This document shows positions 31,996 through 39,481 of a DNA stretch of 64,000 nucleotides, piece by piece. The DNA comes from Laedolimicola sp934402125 (GTDB taxonomy: Bacteria > Bacillota > Clostridia > Lachnospirales > Lachnospiraceae). Where the stretch lies: the NCBI RefSeq assembly GCF_052065835.1, contig NZ_JBQHTG010000002.1, positions 582,069-646,068 of the forward strand. Direction: 5' to 3'. Below the pieces are notes generated by a model. The model had not been told where the DNA came from and made no database searches. It saw only the letters and a program-made list of their open reading frames with translations. The stretch's first letter is position 1. Each line of letters begins with the position of its first letter. The position numbers and the translations under genes were made by a program.

Positions 31996-33357
31996 TCAAC
32001 CTGCTGCCTGCAGATATTCGGTCTGCAATTCCAGAAAACCGGCGTAATCCAGCCTGCAGGCCTCCTGGTCAAAATGCTTTAAATCCTCTGACACATGCCC
32101 CAGTAAAAAGGCGCTGTACAGCTTTTTATCCACCCGCTGCCCCTCTACGATGCGCCAGCTCTTCCGCAAGGGCATGTTTTGATAGGTTCCTGTGTGATGG
32201 TTGAAGCCTGCGGCCTTCAAAATGAACGGCTGTATGAAAATCAGTTCCTTATCCTGCTGCGTTAGCTTCTGCTCCAATACGGTCCGGAACCTGGCCGGGC
32301 TGTAGCTCTGTGCGTATCTGCCGTTGGGTTTTCTCCTCCGCAGCTTTGTGTACTGGATCGCTTCTATATAAAATTCGGTTCCGCTTGCCGCGATTGCTTC
32401 TGCCAGCCGGAACTGTTCTTCCTTCTGCAGCGCTCTCTGCTTTCTGCAAAGCTCCCGATAGCGTTTTCTTGCTCTCCGGTATCTGGCAGAGAGTTTCCAC
32501 TCGCAGCTTCCCTTTCGAAGCGTCCCGTTTGCCTCGTAGTTGTCTGGATTCTGTGCCTTCCGGCTTCGCTCCATATATGCGGATAATTTCTTTTTTTCTG
32601 CTTCCAGCTTCTGTGCTTTTCCCGGAAGCGGATAGATAACTGCTTTTTCCCGGCTGACTACCGCGATTTGACGAAATCCCAGAGTCAGGCCAACCTTTTG
32701 AGCCTTCCTGCTCTGCAGATGTTTTACCGGAGGCTTTCCTTTCAGCACCAGTTCCGCAAAGTATCGTTTTTTTCCACGGATTTCTTCCCGCTTGATCCGA
32801 CAGAACCGAAGTTCGTTTTTTAACGCTTCCGTTTCGTATGCATTGTGTTTCAGCCCTGCCGGAAGCTCTAAATTTTTCCACAGAAGCGTACCGTTCCGAT
32901 ACTTTATCGAGGTCTGATTGGTTTTCCCGGAAAGACTGTGTAATTCTTTCTTTTCCCAAACCTGCTCTGCCTGGCCTTTTACCAACGCATCCATGGCTCT
33001 CCATACGTCAGCCGCCAGGTTCTGTGTGATCGGGCTGTCTGTATGCTCTTTGTAATGGCGGCGATAGCTGGTCGCGTCTCTGCAGATATCTGCCCGGGTC
33101 AGCCGGTACTGTTTTACCAGCTGGTCCCTTTCCCTCAGCAGTTCTTTTCGCGCTTCTTTTTCTTCCTCTACCGCCAGCTGCTGACAGATTCTCCGATATG
33201 CTTTGGTCTGCGCCATTTGTCTGTATCGCCTGTATGCTTTTGAAAGCAGCGCATTGTATATCTGCCTGTTAATTTCAAACCGTTTTTCCAGAAGATGCTG
33301 CTGCCGGATATCCGGCTTTAAGGGCAATGTCAGCACAAAATACTGTTCTGATATCAT
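31996..33357 (-). CDS. TnpB-like protein with degenerate RuvC active site (TldR-like candidate)
   Basis: A 453-aa protein with the TnpB/IS1341 layout: an N-terminal helical/beta-barrel part (LEKRFEINRQIYNALLSKAY), NPDNYEANGTLRKG, then split RuvC motifs. The position of the first RuvC Asp reads KVGLTLGFRQIAV, so Thr225 replaces Asp in the usual G-(I/V)-D-x-G. The Glu of motif II is kept (FYIEAIQYTKL, Glu332). In motif III the usual (R)-D-L-Y-S-A-F reads VDKKLYSAFLL, so Lys412 replaces Asp. The zinc-ribbon cysteines are absent. No TnpA is nearby and no transposon ends are evident. It should therefore be nuclease-inactive. Nuclease-dead TnpB relatives (TldR) act as RNA-guided repressors. Position upstream of loaP suggests control of the capsule operon. 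The fold is firm; the function is inference. Confidence 0.8.
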   Translation of the reverse strand: MISEQYFVLTLPLKPDIRQQHLLEKRFEINRQIYNALLSKAYRRYRQMAQTKAYRRICQQLAVEEEKEARKELLRERDQLVKQYRLTRADICRDATSYRRHYKEHTDSPITQNLAADVWRAMDALVKGQAEQVWEKKELHSLSGKTNQTSIKYRNGTLLWKNLELPAGLKHNAYETEALKNELRFCRIKREEIRGKKRYFAELVLKGKPPVKHLQSRKAQKVGLTLGFRQIAVVSREKAVIYPLPGKAQKLEAEKKKLSAYMERSRKAQNPDNYEANGTLRKGSCEWKLSARYRRARKRYRELCRKQRALQKEEQFRLAEAIAASGTEFYIEAIQYTKLRRRKPNGRYAQSYSPARFRTVLEQKLTQQDKELIFIQPFILKAAGFNHHTGTYQNMPLRKSWRIVEGQRVDKKLYSAFLLGHVSEDLKHFDQEACRLDYAGFLELQTEYLQAAG

Positions 33358-33403
33358 CTGCCTACCTCATTTCTGAATTGTAACTGTGTGATTTCCATGG
33401 AGA

Positions 33404-33430
33404 TTTCGTAGAGTAACATACTTCACGAAA
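33404..33430. repeat. 27-bp palindrome, copy A (imperfect)
   Basis: Arms TTTCGTAGAGTA and TACTTCACGAAA around a 3-base centre; two mismatches between arms. Twenty contiguous bases are an inverted copy of palindrome B (33582-33608). It lies just downstream of a TATATT sequence (33444-33439) that could be the -10 of the TnpB-like gene, so it is placed like a repressor operator. Confidence 0.7.
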
Positions 33431-33581
33431 AAAAAGAGAATATAGAAGGTAAATAGAAGTCGTTTGTTGCATAAATTATGGGATGTTTTTCCAAAGAATG
33501 TATGGAATCAAGAAAAGGGTTTACCTTTTTTGGAAATTGTGCTATCATAGACAAGAAAATTGGAGAAATAGCGGTTTTTAT
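33431..33581. other. AT-rich spacer between the two palindromes
   Basis: Part of the 384-base gap between the divergent TnpB-like and oxidoreductase genes. A plus-strand promoter-like pair TTTACC (33520-33525), 17 bases, TATCAT (33543-33548) would start RNA near 33555 and run into palindrome B. Small open frames exist here but lack ribosome sites and plausible peptides. Confidence 0.4.
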
Positions 33582-33608
33582 TTTCGTGAAGTATGTTACT
33601 TCACGAAA
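33582..33608. repeat. 27-bp palindrome, copy B (perfect)
   Basis: Perfect dyad: 12-base arms TTTCGTGAAGTA and TACTTCACGAAA around TGT. On the plus strand the dyad is followed by runs of T (33609-33622), so it can also fold as a terminator hairpin for a short plus-strand RNA. Confidence 0.75.
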
Positions 33609-33662
33609 TTTTTTGATTTTTTTCTATTTATACAGGTTCTTCTATACTGCTGTCACTTGTTC

Positions 33663-33691
33663 TTGACTTTCCTTCCCCCGCCCCCTATTCT
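33663..33691 (+). promoter_or_regulatory. SigA-type promoter of the oxidoreductase gene
   Basis: TTGACT (33663-33668), 17-base C-rich spacer, TATTCT (33686-33691). AAAGGAG precedes the start codon at 33742. Confidence 0.7.
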
Positions 33692-33741
33692 ATAAGTAAT
33701 CTTACGTTTACAGAAAATCCGTTTTTTAGAAAGGAGTTTTT

Positions 33742-34725
33742 ATGAATCCGCTTCGTATCGGCATTTTAAGTACCGCCTCTATCGTTCCGCGTTTTGTGGG
33801 CGCGGCCGGCACCCTGGAGGACTGTGTAATCACAGCCCTTGCTTCCCGAAACCTTGCCCGGGCAGAGGAGAAGGCTGCGCTTTTAAGTATCCCGCAGGCT
33901 TTTGGCAGCTTCGAAGATCTGCTCGCCTCCGATGAGGTTGATATCGTCTATATCGCCACAATCAACAGTGAGCATGCTTCCTGTGCCCGTCTGGCATTGG
34001 AGCATGGAAAGCACGTATTATGTGAAAAGCCATTTGCGCTAAAGCCCAACGAGATCCGGGATCTTTTCTCCCTGGCCCGGGCAAAAGGACTTTTTGTGAT
34101 GGAGATGCAGAAGTGCGTCTTTCTCCCGGTGATACAGGAGCTGAAAAAGCGCATCCGGGCCGGGGAATTTGGCCGGATTACTATGGCAGATTTTTCCAGT
34201 TCCTTCGACGCAGGCTATAACAGTTGGATGTTTGACGCATCCAAGGGCGGCGGTCCGCTGTTCAGCAATGCCAGCTACAGTCTACAGCTGATGCAATATC
34301 TCTTTGATTCCTTTGCCGTGGAACAGACCGGGCTCTGCACCTGCGCGGACAGTCCTGTAGAAAATCAGTTCGCGGCTGTCATGCGCATGGACAATGGAAT
34401 CCTCTTTACCAATAAGACCAGTACGGCCTCTGAAACCATTCACATGGGTTATCTCTACGGGGAAAAGGGCTATATTGAGCTTCCGGATTACTGGAAGGCG
34501 CGAAGGGCGGTTCTTCATTTTAAAGGCCAGGATCCGATAGAGCTTACCTGTCCCTGTGAGTTTGAGCTGCGCTATGAGCTGGAGCATGCCCTTGCCTGTA
34601 TCCGCAAGGGGCTCAGTGAAAGCCCTGTTATGACGGAGGAAATGTCCTTCCGGGCTATGGAGACTCTGGACGCCCTGCACCGGATGTGGAATCCTGCGAT
34701 GCGATCTCCGGAAGGTTTTTTATAG
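33742..34725 (+). CDS. Gfo/Idh/MocA-family NAD(P)-dependent oxidoreductase
   Basis: A 327-aa oxidoreductase for sugars or related polyols. The N-terminal Rossmann domain reads IGILSTASIVPRFVGAAGTL, with DIVYIATINSEHAS and the family motif EKPFALKPNE containing the catalytic Lys. The C-terminal beta-sheet domain begins near residue 125 (FGRITMADFSSSF) and has GGGPLFSNASYSLQLM at the substrate side. Sequence does not tell the substrate. It is a monocistronic plus-strand gene, opposite to the capsule operon and to the gene after it. Confidence 0.88.
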   Translation: MNPLRIGILSTASIVPRFVGAAGTLEDCVITALASRNLARAEEKAALLSIPQAFGSFEDLLASDEVDIVYIATINSEHASCARLALEHGKHVLCEKPFALKPNEIRDLFSLARAKGLFVMEMQKCVFLPVIQELKKRIRAGEFGRITMADFSSSFDAGYNSWMFDASKGGGPLFSNASYSLQLMQYLFDSFAVEQTGLCTCADSPVENQFAAVMRMDNGILFTNKTSTASETIHMGYLYGEKGYIELPDYWKARRAVLHFKGQDPIELTCPCEFELRYELEHALACIRKGLSESPVMTEEMSFRAMETLDALHRMWNPAMRSPEGFL

Positions 34726-34762
34726 AATAGGGAATTCTAACGAAATTTCATATTCCATATTA

Positions 34763-34810
34763 AAAATGCATGCTATGTGGAAGCGGTATTCTCGCTTCCG
34801 TATAGCATGC
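34763..34810 (-). terminator. Intrinsic terminator of the DUF362 gene
   Basis: GCATGCTAT/ATAGCATGC and GGAAGCG/CGCTTCC arms form a two-part hairpin (34768-34810). On the minus strand it is followed by ATTTTTAAT. It separates two convergent genes. Confidence 0.7.
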
Positions 34811-34850
34811 AGCTAAAATTATACAGTATTAACCTCTATCCGCGTATCTC

Positions 34851-35978
34851 CTACATCTCTATCAGCTCATACTCCCTGCTTCCCAGGCCTATCTCTTCGC
34901 CATGCTCCAGGCAGCTTTTGTACTCGGAATCTACCGTCGTATTTTCGAAATGGTCGTGATGATCGCAGAAGTCTGCTTTCTTCATGTTGTCGGAAAGTAC
35001 GCTGTTGGGAAGGGGCTGCTGCTTTAAGCACAGATCCGCGCAGGCCTGGTCAAGGGCCAACGGGTCGAAGGAGGCCAGCATTCCCACGTTGGGCAATATC
35101 GGTGCGTCATTTTCCCCATGGCAGTCGCAGTAAGGAGACACATCCACAATCAGGGAAATATGGAAATTGGGACGACCGTCTACCACCGCTTTGGCGTATT
35201 CTGCCATACGGCAGTTCAGCTCCTTTGTAGCCGCGTCGTTGGCAAACTGGATAGCGTCGAAGTTGCAGGCGCCCAGGCACCGGCCGCAGCCCACACAGTT
35301 TTCCGCGTTTACGTGCATTTTTTTCGTGGTTTCATCGAACTCCAGACCCTGGTTCGCGCATTCCCGCATACAGCGTTTGCAGCCACGACAGACCTCCGGG
35401 TCGATGGACGGCTTTCCATTGGAGTGCTGATCCTTCTTGCCGGCCCGGGAGCCGCAGCCCATGCCGATGTTTTTGATGGTACCGCCGAAGCCGGTGGTCT
35501 CATGGCCCTTAAAATGTGTCAGGCTGATGAAAATGTCCGCATCCATGATGGTACGGCCGATTTTCGCTTCTTTGATGTAGGTACCGCCCTTGACCGGAAC
35601 CGCGATGTCGTCGGTTCCCTTAAGACCGTCTCCGATGATCACCGGACAGCCTACCGTCATAGGCGTAAATCCGTTTTCCCAGGCGCAGTACATATGCTCG
35701 ATGGCGTTCTTACGACTGCCCGGATACAGGGTATTGCAGTCGGTCAGGAATGGGATTCCGCCAGCCTCCTTTACCATGTCTGCCACCGCCTTGGCGTAAT
35801 TGGGACGCAGATAGCTGATATTTCCCAACTCGCCAAAATGCATTTTGATGGCTACGAATTTTCCTTCCATGTCCATGGAGTCAAAGCCGGCTTTTTTCAT
35901 CAGCCGTTTCAGCTTCGTCGGAAGTCCTTCCCCGAGACGTGCCCGGAAGTCTGTAAAATATACCTTTGATTTTTCCAT
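34851..35978 (-). CDS. DUF362 protein with two [4Fe-4S] ferredoxin clusters
   Basis: A 375-aa iron-sulfur protein. The N-terminal DUF362 domain (about 1-185) has VAIKMHFGELGNISYLRPNY, PFLTDCNTLYPGSRKNAIEH and SLTHFKGHETTGFGGTIKN. Two ferredoxin motifs follow: CRGCKRCMRECANQG and CVGCGRCLGACNFDA. The C-terminal half repeats part of the DUF362 fold (SLIVDVSPYCDCHGENDAPI). Such proteins are cytosolic electron carriers or enzyme partners of unknown reaction in anaerobes. It lies 14 bases downstream of the DUF6472 gene. Confidence 0.88.
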   Translation of the reverse strand: MEKSKVYFTDFRARLGEGLPTKLKRLMKKAGFDSMDMEGKFVAIKMHFGELGNISYLRPNYAKAVADMVKEAGGIPFLTDCNTLYPGSRKNAIEHMYCAWENGFTPMTVGCPVIIGDGLKGTDDIAVPVKGGTYIKEAKIGRTIMDADIFISLTHFKGHETTGFGGTIKNIGMGCGSRAGKKDQHSNGKPSIDPEVCRGCKRCMRECANQGLEFDETTKKMHVNAENCVGCGRCLGACNFDAIQFANDAATKELNCRMAEYAKAVVDGRPNFHISLIVDVSPYCDCHGENDAPILPNVGMLASFDPLALDQACADLCLKQQPLPNSVLSDNMKKADFCDHHDHFENTTVDSEYKSCLEHGEEIGLGSREYELIEM

Positions 35979-35992
35979 TTTTATCCTCTCCT

Positions 35993-36187
35993 TTACATTT
36001 GATGTCTTACAATCCGATACTCGTCCCCGTACTGGAAATAGGGACAGCTGTGAAAGCTTCCCTGGATAAAGAGACGCATTTCGTCCTCATCCAAATCCAT
36101 TTCGCAGACATAATATCCATAATCGTCGTCGTACACATAGTTTCCACACATTTCACAGTTGGTTGCCTTTGGTTTTTTCTTCGTCAT
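35993..36187 (-). CDS. Small DUF6472-type Cys-rich protein
   Basis: A 64-aa protein with CEMCGNYVYDDDYGYYVC near the start and SFHSCPYFQYGDEYRIVRHQ at the end. The four or so cysteines suggest a metal-binding knuckle. I recognise the pattern as DUF6472, a small family of Lachnospiraceae with no known function. AGGAGAG precedes the ATG. It sits between the fused glycosyltransferase and the DUF362 gene on the same strand. Confidence 0.8.
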   Translation of the reverse strand: MTKKKPKATNCEMCGNYVYDDDYGYYVCEMDLDEDEMRLFIQGSFHSCPYFQYGDEYRIVRHQM

Positions 36188-36197
36188 TGTTCTCTCC

Positions 36198-37589
36198 TCA
36201 CCGCACCGGCGCCAGCACCTTCTGCATGTTCCGCTTCATTTTTTCAGACAGGCGGGCATACTGAATCAGGTCTTCCTCCTCGAAGCCTGCAAATCTGGCC
36301 TCGTCGTAATCCTGCTGCACCGCTGTCAGCTCCTTAAGGATCGGCTCTGCTTCCGGCTGGAAGATGACGCGGATCCGCTTTTCCGGCGTCTTCTTTGCTG
36401 CCCCGTCCTTTTCCGCACCCTTCTCCTTCTTCGGTCGCTCAGGCTTCGGATTGGGGATATCCTCTGTCCGGATCAGCCCCCGCAGCGCCAGCTTCTGAAG
36501 CTGCATGGCCAGGGCGCTCCGGGATATCCCGGCAAAGTCTGCCAGATCCTTTTTGCTTACATTTTCTCCCAGATGATTGATGCACAGAAGTAGATAGGCC
36601 TCCGCGGCAGTCAGATCACTTTTCAGGGCCGCCACCTCCAGATACCTCTGCATCAGCTTCCGCTCCCGGTACTGATCAGAAAGCATGCCTTCCCCGGCCA
36701 GAGCCGCCACGCTGACGCCGGTCCGCTCGTCCCCCAGCTTCTTGGTGCCCGGCAACAGCGGAATTCCCACCATGCCGTCACCGGCGGCGTCCACCAGAAA
36801 CCGATACACCTGAAGCCGGTTCTTCTCATACTCTTCCTCGTCCAGCACATGCTTGTAGAAGTTATGATAGTATTCGAACACAGACAGCTTCATCTGTATG
36901 GTTTTCGTCAGGCTGGAGCCCTGGCTGACCAGAGAGCCCTTCCGCTTCACATAATAATAGATGGGAGCCCGAAGCGCCTGAATCCGCTCCGCGAAGCGGA
37001 TATACTCCAGATTGAACATAAAGTCCTCGCACCAGCTGATTTCCGCATTCATCCGAAGCCCATGGGCTTCGATAATGGAACGGCGGTACAGCTTATTCCA
37101 GAGAACCCCATAATAAAAATCCGCCGGATTTTCCATCATATGGGCTGCAAAGGCTTCCTGGCTCATCACGCCCTCTTCCTCGATGTCACCCTTCCGGGAC
37201 ACCCGTTCTCCTACCACCCGGTAGAAATCCGCTATCACCAGATCGCAGTCGCCCTCTTCCGCTGCCCGCATCAGAAGTTTGGTGGAATCCGGCGTCATCC
37301 AGTCGTCGCTGTCCAGAAACTGGATATAGGATCCCCTTGCCTCTGACAGCGCCTGATTCCGGGCTGCGGAAACGCCCGCATTTTCCTTATGGAAAACCCG
37401 CACCCGGGAATCCGCCGCCGCGTAAGCGTCGCACATGGCTCCGGATCCGTCCCTGCTTCCGTCGTCGATAAGAAGCAGCTCAAAATCTGTATATTCCTGT
37501 CCCAGCACACTGTCCACACAACGGGCCAGATACTTTTCCGCGTTATATACCGGAATGATAATGGAAACCGTCGGTTTTCCTGCCTCCAC
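36198..37589 (-). CDS. Glycosyltransferase family 2 fused to a MarR-like winged helix
   Basis: About 463 aa. I place the start at the GTG at 37589 (MEAGKPTVSIIIPVYNAEKY), 8 bases after AAGGAGG; the ORF upstream opens only with TTG. The N-terminal GT2 domain (about 1-230) has FELLLIDDGSRDGS, FLDSDDWMTPDS with the DxD-type site and ISWCEDFMFNLEYI. After a helical linker, residues about 335-455 form a MarR-type domain: LTAAEAYLLLCINHLGENVS, KKDLADFAGISRSALAMQLQ, KLALRGLIRTED and a C-terminal helix pair, with a charged Lys/Glu wing loop. The substrate and DNA target are unknown. It lies 16 bases downstream of mutL. Confidence 0.85.
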   Translation of the reverse strand: MEAGKPTVSIIIPVYNAEKYLARCVDSVLGQEYTDFELLLIDDGSRDGSGAMCDAYAAADSRVRVFHKENAGVSAARNQALSEARGSYIQFLDSDDWMTPDSTKLLMRAAEEGDCDLVIADFYRVVGERVSRKGDIEEEGVMSQEAFAAHMMENPADFYYGVLWNKLYRRSIIEAHGLRMNAEISWCEDFMFNLEYIRFAERIQALRAPIYYYVKRKGSLVSQGSSLTKTIQMKLSVFEYYHNFYKHVLDEEEYEKNRLQVYRFLVDAAGDGMVGIPLLPGTKKLGDERTGVSVAALAGEGMLSDQYRERKLMQRYLEVAALKSDLTAAEAYLLLCINHLGENVSKKDLADFAGISRSALAMQLQKLALRGLIRTEDIPNPKPERPKKEKGAEKDGAAKKTPEKRIRVIFQPEAEPILKELTAVQQDYDEARFAGFEEEDLIQYARLSEKMKRNMQKVLAPVR

Positions 37590-37605
37590 AGCACCCTCCT
37601 CCTTT

Positions 37606-39477
37606 TTACACAATTCTCTTAAATTTTTTCTCGATTTCCTGCTTTGTCATGGCGATAATCGTAGGCCGTCCATGAGGGCAGTTATAGGGATTATCCAGGG
37701 TCAGCAGCTCCTCGATGAGCTCCCGGGCCTCCGCCGTGGACAGCCGCTGGTTTCCCTTGACGGCTGCCTTACAGGACATGGAAGCGATTTTATCCAGAAT
37801 CATCTCTGTATTTTTGCCTCCGGCGTACTCCAGGTTGTCCAGAAGCTCCCTAAATAAATCCTGCTCCGCCAGGCCGTACAGGTTGGCCGGAACTGCGCTG
37901 ACCGCGTATTCCTTTCCGCCGAAGGGTTCGATCTCAAAGCCCAGCTCCTTAAAATAATCCTGGTATTCCATAAGTCTGGCCGCCTCCTGCATATTCAGGG
38001 TCAGGATCAGCGGCGGGCTCACCATCTGGGAGATGATTTCCTTCTTCTCCAGAGCTTTCACCGTCCGCTCATAGAGCACCTTCTCATGAGCCGCGTGTTG
38101 GTCGATCAGATAAAATTTATCTTCAAACTGCACCAGCCAGTAGGTGTCAAACAGCTGGCCGATCAGGATTATATCGGATTTCGTCTTCGGGTTCAGCAAG
38201 CGGTGCTCAAAAAGATCCAGCTGGTACGCGCCCTCTTCCCGCAGAAGCTCCGGCTTCTGTTCCGGCTTCTGTTCCGGTTCCGGCTTCGCCTTCCGCTCCG
38301 GCGCCGCCTTTTTCTCCTCGTATTCCGCGTTTACCCGCTTCTTCATCTGCGTCATAAAGTACTCCAGGTTCCGTTCCTGAGGCGTAGGCGCGGGCGGGGG
38401 CGCTATCGGCTTTTCCTGCGGAGGCTTATCTTCCTGAGATTCTGCCTTCGGAGGTTCTGCTTTCGGCAGCTCTACCTCCGGAATCAGCTCCCGTCCCATC
38501 AGTCCCTGGTGAACCGTATCCTTCACAAACCGGTAAAGCTGCTCCTGGTTGGAGAAGCGCAGCTCCATCTTGGTGGGATGCACATTGACGTCCAGAAGGT
38601 CTCCGTCTATGGCAAAATGCAGCGCCGTAAAGGGGTACTTGTGCTGCATTAGAAAGGTCCGGTACCCTTCCTCTATTCCTCTTGCGATGACATTGCTCTT
38701 GATATACCGGCCATTGATGAAATAATTCTCATAGGCCCGGTTTCCTCTGGAAATCACCGGTTTTCCGATGAAGCCGGTCATATGCACCGGCCCCTGCACC
38801 GCGTCGATCTCTGCCAGGTTGGCCGCGATCTCACGACCGTAAATATGGTAAATCACATCCTTCAGGCTGTGATTGCCCGAAGTATGCAGCTTTGTCTGTC
38901 CATTGTTGATAAACTGGAAAGAAATGTCAGGATGGGACAGGGCCAGGCGCTCCATCAGATCGCTGATATATCCCGCCTCGGTCATGGGAGATTTTAAGAA
39001 CTTCCGCCGGGCCGGCGTGTTATAAAAGAGGCTGCGCACCAGAAAGGTAGTTCCCTCCGGCGCTGCCATCTCCTCCAGTTTCTTCTCTACGCCGCCCTCG
39101 ATGACGTACCGGACGCCCGCGTCCGCCTCCCTTGTCTTCGTAATCAGTTCCACCATGGCGATGGACGCAATGCTGGAAAGAGCCTCCCCGCGAAAGCCCA
39201 GGGAAACCACGTGAAAGAGATCCTCCACTGCCCGGATTTTGCTGGTGGAATGGCGCAAAAAGGCAACCGACACCTGATCGCGGTCGATCCCGCTTCCATT
39301 GTCAGTCACCCGGATAAAGGAGGTGCCGCCGTCACGGATTTCCACCGTCACAGCCGTCGCTCCCGCGTCTATGGAATTTTCCACAAGCTCCTTGACCACG
39401 GAGGAGGGCCGCTCTATGACCTCTCCCGCCGCGATCTGATCGATTGTTTTCTGATCCAGTACCTGAATATCCGCCAT
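37606..39477 (-). CDS. mutL: DNA mismatch repair protein MutL
   Basis: A 623-aa GHKL ATPase that links MutS to strand cleavage. The ATPase domain shows ELVENSIDAGAT, DNGSGID and FRGEALSSI. A Pro/Glu/Lys-rich linker spans about 335-420. The C-terminal domain has LIDQHAAHEKVLYE, the DQHA-x2-E-x4-E metal motif of endonuclease-active MutL, and CPHGRPT at the end, as in organisms lacking MutH. It follows mutS by 4 bases. Confidence 0.97.
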   Translation of the reverse strand: MADIQVLDQKTIDQIAAGEVIERPSSVVKELVENSIDAGATAVTVEIRDGGTSFIRVTDNGSGIDRDQVSVAFLRHSTSKIRAVEDLFHVVSLGFRGEALSSIASIAMVELITKTREADAGVRYVIEGGVEKKLEEMAAPEGTTFLVRSLFYNTPARRKFLKSPMTEAGYISDLMERLALSHPDISFQFINNGQTKLHTSGNHSLKDVIYHIYGREIAANLAEIDAVQGPVHMTGFIGKPVISRGNRAYENYFINGRYIKSNVIARGIEEGYRTFLMQHKYPFTALHFAIDGDLLDVNVHPTKMELRFSNQEQLYRFVKDTVHQGLMGRELIPEVELPKAEPPKAESQEDKPPQEKPIAPPPAPTPQERNLEYFMTQMKKRVNAEYEEKKAAPERKAKPEPEQKPEQKPELLREEGAYQLDLFEHRLLNPKTKSDIILIGQLFDTYWLVQFEDKFYLIDQHAAHEKVLYERTVKALEKKEIISQMVSPPLILTLNMQEAARLMEYQDYFKELGFEIEPFGGKEYAVSAVPANLYGLAEQDLFRELLDNLEYAGGKNTEMILDKIASMSCKAAVKGNQRLSTAEARELIEELLTLDNPYNCPHGRPTIIAMTKQEIEKKFKRIV

Positions 39478-39481
39478 TCGA

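Noticed and set aside
31994..31999. TTGACA as the -35 of the loaP leader promoter
   Set aside because: The only good -10-like sequence is about 6 bases away, far too close, and nothing suitable lies at 16-18 bases.
31996..33357. Reading the TnpB-like gene as an active IS200/IS605-type transposon
   Set aside because: No TnpA, no recognisable ends, and two RuvC catalytic acids appear replaced.
33478..33666. 62-aa and 70-aa plus-strand ORFs between the palindromes
   Set aside because: No ribosome site, very biased AT-rich composition, and they run through palindrome B.
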